From NCBI GenBank assembly GCA_015075405.1, contig JABTUK010000002.1, positions 868,001-932,000 on the forward strand: a stretch of 64,000 nt of DNA, given 5' to 3'. Position numbers and translations under genes: made by a program. The notes beneath the pieces are model-generated. The model was not told where the DNA came from. It was given only the letters and a program-made list of their open reading frames with translations, and did not search any database. Source of the stretch: Anaerolineales bacterium (GTDB taxonomy: Bacteria; Chloroflexota; Anaerolineae; 4572-78; J111). Positions 41,192 through 50,144 of this stretch are shown here, one piece after another (position 1 is the stretch's first letter; the number at the start of each line of letters is the position of its first letter).

Positions 41192-43075
41192 ATGACAGAA
41201 CCTAGAGATATTATATTGGAAGATGTCGAGTCGGTCATTATCCGTTTTGCCGGCGACTCCGGCGATGGAATGCAGTTGACCGGGACTCAGTTTAGCAACA
41301 CCGCCGCCATTTTCGGCAATGATATTAGCACCATGCCCGACTTTCCGGCCGAAATTCGCGCCCCGGCCGGCACCCTGGCCGGGGTCAGCGGCTTTCAGGT
41401 TAACTTCTCCAGCGCCGATATCCTGACCCCCGGCGATGCCCCCGAAGTGCTGGTTGCTATGAATCCCGCCGCACTCAAAGCCAATCTGCCCGATCTGCAA
41501 CGGGGCGGCAAAATTATTGTCAACACCGACAACTTTACCAGCGGCAACCTCAAAAAGGCCAACTATGATACCAATCCCCTGGAAGATGGCAGCCTGAGAG
41601 GTTATGAGGTTTACAAATTTTCTATTACCACCCTCAACCGCAAAGCCCTGGAAGGCATCCCCGGCCTCAATACCCGCGACATTGACCGCTGCCAGAACTT
41701 TTTTGCCCTGGGCTTAACCTTCTGGATGTACGACCGCCCCCTCGATACCTCGATGAAGTACATTGCCGACAAGTTTGCCAAAAAACCGGAGCTGGTTCAG
41801 GCCAACCAGACAGCCCTGCAAGCCGGCTATAGTTTGGGCCACAACACCGAAGCCTTTCAGACTCGCTACCACGTCAGGCCGGCCCGGCTGGCCCCGGGCG
41901 TCTACCGTAAGATTACGGGCAACGAAGCCCTGGTGCTGGGCATGGTCACGGCGGCTCAGAAGGCCGGCAAACCGCTTTTTTATGGTTCATACCCCATCAC
42001 CCCGGCCAGCAGCATTTTGGAAAGCCTGGCTGCCCTTAAAAATTTTGATGTGCGTACCTTCCAGGCCGAAGACGAAATTGCGGCCATGGGGTCGGTGATT
42101 GGCGCGGCCTTTGGCGGCGCTTTTGCCGCCACCGGCACCAGCGGCCCCGGTATTGCCCTCAAAAGCGAGGCCATCAACCTGGCCCTGGTGCTGGAATTAC
42201 CCATGGTGATTATCAATGTTCAGCGCGGCGGCCCCAGCACCGGCATGCCAACCAAAACCGAACAGTCGGACCTGTTGCAAGCCATGTATGGCCGCAACGG
42301 CGAAAGCCCTATCCCCATTCTGGCTCCGGCCACCCCCTCCGATTGCTTCAACATCGGTTACGAGGCTTTCCGGCTGGCGGTGCGAGCCACCACGCCGGTG
42401 TTCATCCTGAGCGACGGTTACATCGCCAACAGCGCCGAACCCTGGCTCATCCCCAACCCCGACGACATCGAGCCAATTGTGGTCAACCATCCCTCCGCCC
42501 CCAGCAACGGCGACGAGGCCTTTAAACCCTACCAGCGCGACCCGGAAACCATGGCCCGGCCCTGGGCGCTGCCTGGCACGCCGGGGTTGGAACATCGCAT
42601 CGGCGGCCTGTCCAAACAGCCTGAAACCGGCAATGTCTCGTATGCCCCTCAGGATAATGATCAGATGATTCGCGAGCGAGCCGAGAAAGTGGCCCGGCTG
42701 GCCGAGGCTATCCCGCCCCAAACCCTGGTTGGACCGAGTGAAGGCGATTTATTGGTGGTCAGTTGGGGCGGCACCTTCGGGGTGGTTCGCTCAACGGTTC
42801 TGCGGCTGCAAGCGCAGGGCAAAACCGTATCACACGCCCATCTTCGTTACCTCAACCCCTTTCCGAGCAACCTGGGTGACATTCTGGGCCGCTTTGAGCG
42901 CATCCTGGTTCCAGAACTAAACATGGGCCAGTTAGCTATTTTGCTCAGGGGCCGTTACGGGCTGCAAAATGTCATCCCCTTGTCAAAAGTTCAGGGCCGG
43001 CCCTTTACCATTAGTGAAATTACGCAAAAAATAGAGGCGTTATTAGCGTCTAACAACGGAGCGATGCATGTCTGA
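41192..43075 (+). CDS. korA: 2-oxoacid:ferredoxin oxidoreductase, fused gamma-alpha subunit (KorA)
   Basis: A 627-residue subunit of a thiamine-diphosphate, CoA and ferredoxin-dependent oxidoreductase, most like 2-oxoglutarate synthase. Residues about 12-200 are the gamma domain ([37 protein letters not shown]). Residues about 235-625 are the alpha domain ([71 protein letters not shown]). The last part ([29 protein letters not shown]) is domain II. AGGAGA ribosome site. It overlaps korB by 8 bases. Substrate choice between 2-oxoglutarate and pyruvate or branched acids is not certain. Confidence 0.92.
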   Translation: MTEPRDIILEDVESVIIRFAGDSGDGMQLTGTQFSNTAAIFGNDISTMPDFPAEIRAPAGTLAGVSGFQVNFSSADILTPGDAPEVLVAMNPAALKANLPDLQRGGKIIVNTDNFTSGNLKKANYDTNPLEDGSLRGYEVYKFSITTLNRKALEGIPGLNTRDIDRCQNFFALGLTFWMYDRPLDTSMKYIADKFAKKPELVQANQTALQAGYSLGHNTEAFQTRYHVRPARLAPGVYRKITGNEALVLGMVTAAQKAGKPLFYGSYPITPASSILESLAALKNFDVRTFQAEDEIAAMGSVIGAAFGGAFAATGTSGPGIALKSEAINLALVLELPMVIINVQRGGPSTGMPTKTEQSDLLQAMYGRNGESPIPILAPATPSDCFNIGYEAFRLAVRATTPVFILSDGYIANSAEPWLIPNPDDIEPIVVNHPSAPSNGDEAFKPYQRDPETMARPWALPGTPGLEHRIGGLSKQPETGNVSYAPQDNDQMIRERAEKVARLAEAIPPQTLVGPSEGDLLVVSWGGTFGVVRSTVLRLQAQGKTVSHAHLRYLNPFPSNLGDILGRFERILVPELNMGQLAILLRGRYGLQNVIPLSKVQGRPFTISEITQKIEALLASNNGAMHV

Positions 43076-44621
43076 AGTGATTAAATTAACCCGCAAAGAT
43101 TTTGTTTCGGACCAGACGGTGCGCTGGTGCCCTGGCTGCGGCGACTACGCCATTTTAGCCCAGATGCAAAAAGTGCTGCCCGACCTGGGCATTCCCCGCG
43201 AAAAAATTGTTTTTATCTCCGGGATTGGCTGCTCCAGCCGCTTCCCTTATTACATGAATACCTACGGCATCCACAGCATCCATGGCCGCGCCCCTACCCT
43301 GGCCACCGGGCTTAAAATTGCCAACCCCGACCTGAGCGTTTGGGTTATCACCGGCGATGGCGACGGCCTTTCCATTGGCGGCAACCACCTGCTGCACGTG
43401 CTCCGCCGCAATCTGGATATTAATATTATCCTGTTCAACAACCGCATCTATGGCCTGACTAAAGGTCAGTATTCGCCCACCTCGCTGCCCGGCCATAAAA
43501 CCAAAACGTCGCCCATGGGGTCGCTGGAGCAATCCTTCAACCCCCTGTCGGTCGCTATCGGCGCGGAAGCGACTTTTGTGGCCCGCACCATTGATACCAA
43601 CGTCAAACATATGGCCGAAATTCTGCGCCGCGCCGCCGAGCATCGGGGCACTTCTTTTGTAGAAATCTACCAGAACTGTGTTATCTTCAACGATGGGGCC
43701 TGGAGCTATGCCACCGAAGCCAGCGAGAAGGATGAGAATATTTTAGAATTGCGGCACGGTGAGCCGATGATCTTTGGCAAAAATCGGGATAAAGGCATCC
43801 GGCTCAATGAGCTACAGCCCGAAGTGGTTTCGCTGGACCGGGTAGCTAGAGAGGATTTGCTGGTGCATAACGAATTTGCCAGCGAACCCAGCCTGGCTTA
43901 TTTGCTCAGCCGGATGCGCCACCCGGAATTCCCCGAGCCGGTGGGGGTTTTCCGCTCGATTGAAAAACCCATCTATGAAGAAGGGATGATGAACCAGGTG
44001 GAAGAGTCAATCCGGCGCAAGGGCGCGGGCAACCTGACCAACCTGTACCATGCCGCCGATACCTGGGAAACTTTGCCCCAACCAGAGCCGGTTGACAATG
44101 GCCGCAGTTGGGTTACGGTAGACGCGCCGGGCGCAGGCTACCTGGATGAAGAGTACGTGGGAGTTAGTTTCCACGGCGAAAGAACTTCCGGCCCGGCCAG
44201 CGAGCACTCGCTCACCAGCGATACCCTGGCCGACCTCAAGCCTCACCCGCCGCTAACGGCTCATGTGAACATCTCTCTGGCTGAAGCCATTAGCAAACTC
44301 AAAGAACTGAATGTCGGTCTGATTGCCCTGGTTGACGACGAAGGCAAACTGGCCGGTGTCTTTACCGAAGGCGATGTTTTTAGAAAAGTTGCTTGTAAAG
44401 TTACTGACTTGAGTCAGGTCAACGTCAAAGATTATATGACCTCCCGTGTTACCACCCTCAAAGCCGACGCCAAAATCGCTCACGCACTGCATCTCATGTC
44501 CATCCACAAATTCCGGCATGTGATGATTATAGATGATGAGGGCCGACCCACCGGCGCGCTTTCCTTCCGGGCCATCGTGCGCTATATTGAGGAAAGCTTC
44601 CTTTCGCCGTCGAAGAACTAA
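43068..44621 (+). CDS. korB: 2-oxoacid:ferredoxin oxidoreductase beta subunit with C-terminal CBS pair (KorB)
   Basis: A 517-residue subunit. Residues 1-290 form the usual beta subunit: [11 protein letters not shown] and [11 protein letters not shown] supply 4Fe-4S ligands (C21, C24, C55), [12 protein letters not shown] and [12 protein letters not shown] bind thiamine diphosphate. Usual beta subunits end near 290-340 residues. Here a linker region (about 290-390) is followed by two CBS domains (about 393-512: [42 protein letters not shown]). This suggests direct adenylate control of electron delivery to ferredoxin. Translation is coupled to korA by an 8-base overlap (ATGTCTGA), and a terminator follows. 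Confidence 0.92.
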   Translation: MSEVIKLTRKDFVSDQTVRWCPGCGDYAILAQMQKVLPDLGIPREKIVFISGIGCSSRFPYYMNTYGIHSIHGRAPTLATGLKIANPDLSVWVITGDGDGLSIGGNHLLHVLRRNLDINIILFNNRIYGLTKGQYSPTSLPGHKTKTSPMGSLEQSFNPLSVAIGAEATFVARTIDTNVKHMAEILRRAAEHRGTSFVEIYQNCVIFNDGAWSYATEASEKDENILELRHGEPMIFGKNRDKGIRLNELQPEVVSLDRVAREDLLVHNEFASEPSLAYLLSRMRHPEFPEPVGVFRSIEKPIYEEGMMNQVEESIRRKGAGNLTNLYHAADTWETLPQPEPVDNGRSWVTVDAPGAGYLDEEYVGVSFHGERTSGPASEHSLTSDTLADLKPHPPLTAHVNISLAEAISKLKELNVGLIALVDDEGKLAGVFTEGDVFRKVACKVTDLSQVNVKDYMTSRVTTLKADAKIAHALHLMSIHKFRHVMIIDDEGRPTGALSFRAIVRYIEESFLSPSKN

Positions 44622-44637
44622 CGTTTGCGGGATAACT

Positions 44638-44669
44638 AAAAAGCCTCCGCGCAGTGCGGAGGCTTTTTT
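44638..44669 (+). terminator. Rho-independent terminator after korAB
   Basis: AAAGCCTCCGC, loop GCAGT and GCGGAGGCTTT with a following T-run. Perfect 11-bp stem 17 bases after the korB stop. Confidence 0.92.
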
Positions 44670-44677
44670 ATCACAAC

Positions 44678-45076
44678 CATGTCATTTCGACCGAAGGGAG
44701 AAATCCCTATAGACTCCAATGACCAACTACTACGTTTACATCATGACCAGTCCTTCAGGCACGCTTTATATCGGCATGACCAATAATCTGCAACGTCGCG
44801 TATACGAACACAAGCATGGGGTGATTGAGGGGTTTACCAAGAAATACAATGTAAATCGCCTTGTCTATTTTGAAGAAACGGGCGATGTTCAAAATGCTAT
44901 CGCCCGCGAAAAAGAAATCAAAAAGTGGCGGCGAAGTAAGAAAATCGCTTTGATTGAGTCACTTAACCCACAGTGGCAAGATTTAAGCGAGGAATGGTAC
45001 AGTTGAGTCGTTCTATTTTTACCAATATGCTTTTAACCGGAGGCCATAGGGATTTCTCCCTGCGGTCGAAATGACA
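44678..45076. mobile_element. GIY-YIG gene bracketed by the two arms of a TCATTTCGA palindrome
   Basis: The left arm (44678-44710) starts CATGTCATTTCGACCG and ends AGAAATCCCTAT. The right arm (45046-45076) starts ATAGGGATTTCTCCC and ends CGGTCGAAATGACAC. The arms are complementary over about 31 of 32 bases. Between them lies only a GIY-YIG nuclease gene. The arms belong to the same family as the solid palindromes at 4323, 9243, 18217 and 34790. Total about 400 bases. No target duplication is obvious. Confidence 0.7.
44719..45006 (+). CDS. GIY-YIG endonuclease (UPF0213/YhbQ-like)
   Basis: A 95-residue single-domain nuclease. YYVYIMTS..GTLYIGMTNNLQRRVYEH contains the GIY-YIG core (YVYI and YIG), the catalytic Tyr and the Arg of RRVYEH. 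LVYFEETGDVQNAIAREKEIKKW contains the metal-binding Glu and the Arg-Glu-Lys-x-x-K helix typical of the UPF0213 group. It is a complete domain without a DNA-recognition appendage. It lies precisely between inverted repeat arms that belong to the dispersed TCATTTCGA palindrome family, so it may cut or move that family. The ribosome site is poor. Base composition is more AT-rich than its neighbours, consistent with mobility. Confidence 0.88.
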   Translation: MTNYYVYIMTSPSGTLYIGMTNNLQRRVYEHKHGVIEGFTKKYNVNRLVYFEETGDVQNAIAREKEIKKWRRSKKIALIESLNPQWQDLSEEWYS

Positions 45077-45081
45077 CACTT

Positions 45082-46203
45082 ATGACTCTCTCTCAACGTG
45101 TCAAAGAAAAAGCCTACGATCTCGGTTTTGACCTCATCGGCATTGCCCCCGCCGACCGTGCCCCTCACGCCGAGGCGTATCAGCGCTGGCTGGCTCAAGG
45201 CTACGCGGCGGAGATGGCGTGGCTGGCCCGCGAGCCGGAACGCCGGACAGACCCGCGCCGGGTTTTGCCGGGGGCGCAGTCGGTGGTGGTGGTTGGGTTG
45301 TCTTACTTCACGCTTAATCCGCCCCCGGAACTGTGGCATGATCCCTCGCGCGGGCGGATTGCCCGCTACGCCTGGGGCCTGGATTACCACGAGGTCATGC
45401 TGCCCCGGCTGCGCGAGTTGGGTGACTTTGTGGAAAAGGAAGCCGGCGGTTCCTTCAACCGGCGGGCTTACGTAGACACCGGCCCCATCCTGGAGCGAGA
45501 TTTTGCCGCGCAGGCCGGATTGGGCTTTGTCGGCAAGAATACATTGCTCATCAATCCTCGCCTCGGCTCTTATCTCTTTTTGGGCGAAATTCTGCTGGAT
45601 ATTGAATTGGAGTATGACGAGCCTGCGCCCAATGGGGGAGCAAGCTGCCAGATTAACGCCTCCCCCCCCCTGGGGGGGACTGGGGGGGGGCATTTGGGAA
45701 CATCTAAACGGATAGGTACCTGCGGCGCTTGCACCCGCTGCATGACCATTTGCCCCACCCACGCCTTCCCTGCGCCTTATATTTTGAACAGCAACCGCTG
45801 CATCTCGTACCTGACCATTGAGCTAAAAGGCAGCATCCCGCCCGAACTCCGCCCCCTTATGGGCAACTGGATTTTTGGCTGTGACGAATGTCAGGAGATT
45901 TGTCCCTGGGTGCGGCGCTACTCGCGGCCTACGCAGGAGAGCTTTTTGCGTTTCGATCCTGAATTGGCTGTCCCCAAACTGCTAGATTTGATGCGCCTGG
46001 ATGAAGCCGGCTTTCGCGCCCGCTTTAAGGGGACGCCCCTGCTCCGCGCCAAGCGGCGGGGCCTGCTGCGGAATGTAGCCGTAGCCCTGGGCAACTGGGG
46101 CAGTCCAGAGGCGCTGCCGGTGCTGGAACAGGCATTGCAAGACCCGGAGCCGCTGATTCGGGAGCATGCGGCGTGGGCTATTGGGCAAATTAAAAGAATT
46201 TGA
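45082..46203 (+). CDS. queG: Epoxyqueuosine reductase QueG with internal repeat insertion
   Basis: A 373-residue cobalamin and Fe-S enzyme that reduces epoxyqueuosine to queuosine in tRNA, the last step of the pathway. The N-terminal B12-binding domain includes DLIGIAPADRAPHAEAYQRW, AYVDTGPILERDFAAQAG and GFVGKNTLLINP. Two 4Fe-4S motifs are present (CGACTRCMTICPT..NRC and GCDECQEICPW). The C-terminus is HEAT-like (ALPVLEQALQDPEPLIREHAAWAIG). Between the two parts, about 28 residues (after LEYDEPAP, up to RIGTCGACTRC) are encoded by a C/G-run repeat and have no place in the family. The start is 6 bases after the right arm of the GIY-YIG element, with no clear ribosome site. Confidence 0.9.
   Translation: MTLSQRVKEKAYDLGFDLIGIAPADRAPHAEAYQRWLAQGYAAEMAWLAREPERRTDPRRVLPGAQSVVVVGLSYFTLNPPPELWHDPSRGRIARYAWGLDYHEVMLPRLRELGDFVEKEAGGSFNRRAYVDTGPILERDFAAQAGLGFVGKNTLLINPRLGSYLFLGEILLDIELEYDEPAPNGGASCQINASPPLGGTGGGHLGTSKRIGTCGACTRCMTICPTHAFPAPYILNSNRCISYLTIELKGSIPPELRPLMGNWIFGCDECQEICPWVRRYSRPTQESFLRFDPELAVPKLLDLMRLDEAGFRARFKGTPLLRAKRRGLLRNVAVALGNWGSPEALPVLEQALQDPEPLIREHAAWAIGQIKRI
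45631..45715. repeat. C9/G7/G9 repeat block inserted in frame in queG
   Basis: A run of nine C, then T and seven G, then ACT and nine G, preceded by GGGGGAGCAAGCTGCC. It resembles the C7/G7 block at 15287-15317. The insertion keeps the reading frame and lies just before the first Fe-S motif. Long homopolymer runs make it prone to slippage. Confidence 0.8.
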
Positions 46204-46309
46204 GTTAGGGTTTGCCGCCCTCACTATGCCAAGCAAAATTGCTTTCCTTCACACTGAAAGCCCTACCCCTAAAAGACGAATAACCTTGCCCATACGTTTT
46301 TTGCTAAAA

Positions 46310-46672
46310 TTAGGGCTGCCAATTGCGGTCAAGTTGAGGACGAGGTGTGACCTTAAATCCCAGCGTGTCAAACACAGTATTTGTCTTGGTATTTCCCCAT
46401 CCGCCGTAAAACCCGCCGTAACCAGTTACAAAGCGCAAAATATATTTGCCGGGATAACATCTGCCTTCATACCAAACAGCCCATTCATAAGCCCCTGGCC
46501 TTTCAATATCATCTTCAAGCCATGGGTTATGTCCTTCGTCGTGATAATCATTTTTAGGATAATCAATATTGTATTGCTTGAAAGCTTCTACAATTTGTTC
46601 TCTGGTAACATCTACTAATTTATAATCGTTTATTTGCTCATCCCAAACTCTGAGTGGTGCTGACTTTGCCAT
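46310..46672 (-). CDS. Small protein resembling the N-terminal reader domain of ScoMcrA-type enzymes
   Basis: A 120-residue protein in a low-GC stretch. The pattern YEWAVWYEGRCYPGKYILRF, then GGFYGGWGNTKT, then VFDTLGFKV resembles the small DNA-reader domain seen at the N-terminus of modification-dependent endonucleases such as ScoMcrA (typical wording: YPxKxI, F.GG, L..LGF.V). No HNH or nuclease domain is attached and none is next to it. It sits between queG and an intact insertion sequence whose left end is about 25 bases from its start codon. It may be a remnant of a restriction gene or a free-standing reader. The match is by eye and modest. Confidence 0.55.
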   Translation of the reverse strand: MAKSAPLRVWDEQINDYKLVDVTREQIVEAFKQYNIDYPKNDYHDEGHNPWLEDDIERPGAYEWAVWYEGRCYPGKYILRFVTGYGGFYGGWGNTKTNTVFDTLGFKVTPRPQLDRNWQP

Positions 46673-46696
46673 ATTTACCTCTATGGTAATAAGAAT

Positions 46697-47724
46697 AGAG
46701 ATTATAGTGATTTAAATTGACGGTAAGATTTTGCGGGGTAATGATGTCTCCTTGTTAAACTTAAGAGACAAGGAGACTCACATCTATGCTTCGTTACCAA
46801 AAGTTATCGAAAAATCCCCGCAAGTTTCTGGCGATGACTGCCTTTACTGTGCCAGAATTTCAAGCGTTGTTGCCTTATTTTGAAATTGAATTTAACCAGC
46901 ATGTGGCCGTTTATCGGTTGGATGGCAAAGTGCGCCAGAAACGGCGCTACCGTCCTTACAAAAACTCGGTGTTACCGACGATAGAAGACAAACTGCTGTT
47001 CATTTTGGTCTATTTGAAACAAAATTCGTTGCAGGAAGCGCACGCCACCCTGTTCGGGCTGCATCAACCGGACGCCAACCGCTGGATCCATTGTTTGCAC
47101 CGGCTCCTTAACCAAGCTTTGGCCGCCTTGCTGGTCCTGCCCGCCCGCACGGCGATCAGCCTCAATTTGACGGAAGCCGAGGCCGGGCTTTACTTTCACG
47201 ACGGCACCGAACGGCCGATTGGGCGGCCGACCGATCCCACGACCCAACGGGATTATTACAGTGGTAAGAAAAAACAACACACGGTCAAAAATATTCTCCT
47301 GGTTCATCCCTCCGGGCGGGTGCTGCTGTTGAGCCGAACCGTGGAAGGCAAAAAGCACGACAAAAAGGCCGCCGATGAAGCCGCTTACACTTTACCCGCC
47401 GGCAGTGTCCTGGTTCAAGATAGCGGCTTTCAAGGTTTTAGCCTGGTCGGGGTGGTCATGCTCCAGCCTCAAAAGAAACCGCGCGGTCAAGAACTTGCCC
47501 CGGAAGATAAACGGGATAACCAACTAATTGCCCAGATTAGAATCCGGGTGGAGCATGCCATTGGCGGCGTGAAACGCTATCGGATGGTGAAAGACAAAAT
47601 CAGAAACTGGAAAGAGAATTTCCGCGACCAGGTCATGGAAACCTGCTGTGGTTTGCACAACTTCCGCTTGGACTTTAGACCCTGGTACTATGACAACCTT
47701 ACAATTTAAATCACTATAATCTCT
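46697..47724. mobile_element. Intact IS5/ISL2-like insertion sequence
   Basis: Terminal inverted repeats are perfect over at least 22 bases: the left end begins GAGATTATAGTGATTTAAAT near 46698 and the right end is its complement finishing near 47723. The flanking TA on each side may be the target duplication. Length is about 1.03 kb with one transposase gene. It lies between the reader-like gene and the patatin gene and seems recent, since both ends and the gene are intact. Confidence 0.88.
46786..47709 (+). CDS. IS5-type transposase (DDE_Tnp_4)
   Basis: A 307-residue transposase. An N-terminal helical DNA-binding region (TIEDKLLFILVYLKQNSLQEAHATLFG) resembles the HTH_Tnp_4 domain. The DDE core has Asp in YFHDGTERPIGRP, Asp in VLVQDSGFQGF and Glu in IRVEHAIGGVKRYRM, as in the IS1031/ISL2 groups of IS5. 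AAGGAGA precedes the ATG. All catalytic residues are present and the frame is unbroken, so the element is probably active or recently so. Confidence 0.92.
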   Translation: MLRYQKLSKNPRKFLAMTAFTVPEFQALLPYFEIEFNQHVAVYRLDGKVRQKRRYRPYKNSVLPTIEDKLLFILVYLKQNSLQEAHATLFGLHQPDANRWIHCLHRLLNQALAALLVLPARTAISLNLTEAEAGLYFHDGTERPIGRPTDPTTQRDYYSGKKKQHTVKNILLVHPSGRVLLLSRTVEGKKHDKKAADEAAYTLPAGSVLVQDSGFQGFSLVGVVMLQPQKKPRGQELAPEDKRDNQLIAQIRIRVEHAIGGVKRYRMVKDKIRNWKENFRDQVMETCCGLHNFRLDFRPWYYDNLTI

Positions 47725-47771
47725 AATGAAGGTGCTCAGCAGTTTGTTTTCCTGCCACCCAACTACTGACC

Positions 47772-48923
47772 CTAAATATCAAACTGGGGCGGAAAATGGG
47801 CTTCCTCCATCTGTACGGCGGCAGCAGTTGTGCCCAGGTTAGCCAGTTGCGTTACATTTTTGGGCTGATCCATGGCCGTCAAGCCCTTAACCACTTTCTC
47901 TTCCAATTCAACGCCGATATGTTCCTTGATCCAGGCCGGATCAAAGCGGACATTGTAGCGCAGGTAAGAGAGGAACTTTTGCCCTCCGAGCAGATCGTCG
48001 CTCAGGTTGCCGATTTCACTGTTGATCCGCACCGCCGTAGGGCTGTCGGACATCCATTGCAGCAGGGTCTGGCCCAGCCAATCACACTCGCTCATCAACC
48101 CCAGCAGCGACTGTCCAGCCAACTGCACCGCCGGCATATTGATCACATCCTGAGCCGTCAATTTGGCCCTGACATAGCCCGTGCCCACCGAAACCAGCAG
48201 CAACTTGTCAACGCCCACCGGCCAATTGAAACCATACCCTTTAATCGTTGCCAGCATAAACAGCTGCAGCGAGGGGTTATTGAAGGCGCTAACCCCGCCA
48301 TCCACAAACGCGCCGTCTACGCCTTGCGCCACCGGGAAACGCTCCGGTTGAAAATAATGCGGCGCAGCGGTGCTGGCTCGCACCACCTGGCGCACCAAAA
48401 AGTCTCGATTGGGGATCGCCGTGCTGTCGGGGCCAACCGGGTTAAAATATTTACCCTGCGGATTGTTGTAGATCACCCAGGGGCTGCCGGTATCAAAGCG
48501 TTTGGTCATGATCATCAACCCGGTTTTCAGTTCCTCGCTGCCCAGGGTATGGTCGCCAAAGTGCTCGGTCAAAGCTTCGATTAATGGCTCCTCTGGAAAT
48601 TTAGCCGAAAACAGGCCCAGGCTCAGCAGCGGCTTTTTGAAAACCTCGCTGGCCAGGGTGCGGTAAATATCCTGAAGCTTTTCCACTTTAAAGCCCAGGG
48701 CCAGCCCCGCAGCGATGATCGAGCCGGTGGAAGTGCCCCCGATCAGATCAAAATAGTCGCTCAAAACAAAATCAGGATCATTACCATATCTGGCGCGTAA
48801 AATATCCTCCAGGCGTTTGAGGTAGCCCAGGGTCAGGATGCCGCGAATACCGCCGCCATCGAGCGCCAAAATCCGTTTAGGCCCCGGCCCAAAGAGATGT
48901 TCATCACGTGTTTTGTGTTCCAC
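47772..48923 (-). CDS. Patatin-like phospholipase
   Basis: A 383-residue serine hydrolase that cleaves acyl chains from phospholipids. The oxyanion loop is DGGGIRG (about 22-28). The nucleophile is S65 in GGTSTG and the catalytic Asp is D208 in VDGGVSAFNNP. The layout (GGGIRGI, GTSTG, N-terminal catalytic domain, helical tail) is like the CapV/patatin proteins. No signal peptide is seen, so it is cytoplasmic. A nucleotide-cyclase partner as in CBASS defence is not adjacent, so a housekeeping or lipid-remodelling role is as likely. GTG start. Its 3' end is about 50 bases from the right end of the insertion sequence. Confidence 0.9.
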   Translation of the reverse strand: MEHKTRDEHLFGPGPKRILALDGGGIRGILTLGYLKRLEDILRARYGNDPDFVLSDYFDLIGGTSTGSIIAAGLALGFKVEKLQDIYRTLASEVFKKPLLSLGLFSAKFPEEPLIEALTEHFGDHTLGSEELKTGLMIMTKRFDTGSPWVIYNNPQGKYFNPVGPDSTAIPNRDFLVRQVVRASTAAPHYFQPERFPVAQGVDGAFVDGGVSAFNNPSLQLFMLATIKGYGFNWPVGVDKLLLVSVGTGYVRAKLTAQDVINMPAVQLAGQSLLGLMSECDWLGQTLLQWMSDSPTAVRINSEIGNLSDDLLGGQKFLSYLRYNVRFDPAWIKEHIGVELEEKVVKGLTAMDQPKNVTQLANLGTTAAAVQMEEAHFPPQFDI

Positions 48924-49069
48924 TATTTTGACCTCCCCTTGAAGTTACTTGTTAAAAGTAGTTACAGTATAACATACCTTACCTTTTGCTGGCAATAGGC
49001 TGCGCCCACCGATTTGATACCGGGCCATAAATCTGTTATTCTCTTGTCACATTACCTCCAGTAACTACT

Positions 49070-49097
49070 CGTTCCAGGCTTGGCCAAGCCTGGAACG
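49070..49097. repeat. 28-base perfect palindrome before the dehydrogenase gene
   Basis: The arm CGTTCCAGGCTTGG and its complement CCAAGCCTGGAACG are contiguous, giving a perfect 28-base palindrome. It lies 27 bases before the alcohol dehydrogenase start codon and ahead of the ribosome site. It could be an operator or a hairpin repeat. Confidence 0.75.
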
Positions 49098-49124
49098 GGG
49101 CGAAGAAATCGGAAAGGATTTTCG

Positions 49125-50078
49125 ATGGTTCTTTCACGGTATGCTGAATTGGTTGAGCCGGGTAAGTTTGTCCTCAAGGAAGAGCAGCTTGCTCCCGGCG
49201 ACGACCAGCTTTTGATTCGAATTACCCACTGCGGCATCTGCCAGTACGATGGGGTTTACTACAAGGGCATTATCGGCCAGACGCCCATGAGCCTGGGCCA
49301 CGAGCCGGTGGGCGTGGTCGAAGCTGTGGGGCGGAATGTCAAGGGCTTCCAGCCCGGCGACCGAGTGACCGGCCTGTTTGCCTACCTGCGCTCCTTTGCC
49401 ACCTACGGCTTAGCCGAACCGCACCAATTGATCAAAGTGCCCGACCACGTGCCTTCGGAGCAAGCCCTGGCCGAACCACTTAAGTGCATTGCCACCATCC
49501 TCCGCGCCGCCCCGCCGGAGTTGGGCGACCACGTGCTGGTGATGGGCAGCGGTTTCATGGGGCTGCTGGTGCTGGCCGGATTGGTGGGCCGGGCTGCCGC
49601 TTCGCTGATTGCGGTGGATGTGCGCGAAGATCGGCTGGCTCTGGCCAAAGAAATTGGGGCCAGCCACACCCTCAATGCCAAAGACCCGGATTTTCTGGCA
49701 AAGGTCAAAGAAATTACCAATGGACACGGCGCCGACGTGGTGTTTGAACTGACCAGCAGCGCCGAGCCGGTCGAGCTGGCGGCCAAAACCATGCGCCGCA
49801 CCCGCCCGCGCTACGTGCTGGCCGGCTGGCACGGCCAGCCTGGAACCTACACCCTGCGTAACTGGACCACCCTGGGTGCGATTATTCTGACCCCGCACCC
49901 ATCGTTTTCACTGGATCAAATGGAAGACATGCGTCGGGCGATGGATGGGCTGGCGCGTGGCGTCTTTCCGATGGATAAACTCATTACCCATCGTTTTTCG
50001 CTCGACGACATCCAGCCCGCCTTTGAGATTGCCATGACCGGCGCGGAGGGGTACATCAAAGGGGTGATTACCCCCTAA
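49125..50078 (+). CDS. Zinc-dependent MDR alcohol/polyol dehydrogenase
   Basis: A 317-residue NAD(P)-dependent dehydrogenase of the medium-chain family. Catalytic zinc ligands are C in HCGICQYDG and H-E in LGHEPVGVV. The Rossmann motif is VMGSGFMGLLVL, followed by an acidic strand end (AVDVRED), favouring NAD+. The four-Cys structural zinc lobe is absent after GDRVTGLFAY. The start at 49125 (MVLSRYAEL) follows AAAGGA. With the nearby 2-hydroxyacid dehydrogenase, ABC transporter and lactonase it probably oxidises a sugar or sugar acid; the exact one cannot be told. It lies divergent to the patatin gene. Confidence 0.85.
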   Translation: MVLSRYAELVEPGKFVLKEEQLAPGDDQLLIRITHCGICQYDGVYYKGIIGQTPMSLGHEPVGVVEAVGRNVKGFQPGDRVTGLFAYLRSFATYGLAEPHQLIKVPDHVPSEQALAEPLKCIATILRAAPPELGDHVLVMGSGFMGLLVLAGLVGRAAASLIAVDVREDRLALAKEIGASHTLNAKDPDFLAKVKEITNGHGADVVFELTSSAEPVELAAKTMRRTRPRYVLAGWHGQPGTYTLRNWTTLGAIILTPHPSFSLDQMEDMRRAMDGLARGVFPMDKLITHRFSLDDIQPAFEIAMTGAEGYIKGVITP

Positions 50079-50144
50079 CCGCCCGGATTATGGCCTCTTG
50101 ATTTAAACTTGGAACACCCTGAGACCTTGAGTGTCCATAATTTT

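Noticed and set aside
47796..48584. A 262-codon open frame antisense to the patatin gene
   Set aside because: The patatin gene has complete catalytic motifs; the opposite frame has none.
47772..48923. A CBASS defence operon with the patatin as effector
   Set aside because: No cGAS/DncV-like cyclase or accessory gene is adjacent; neighbours are an IS and a sugar locus.
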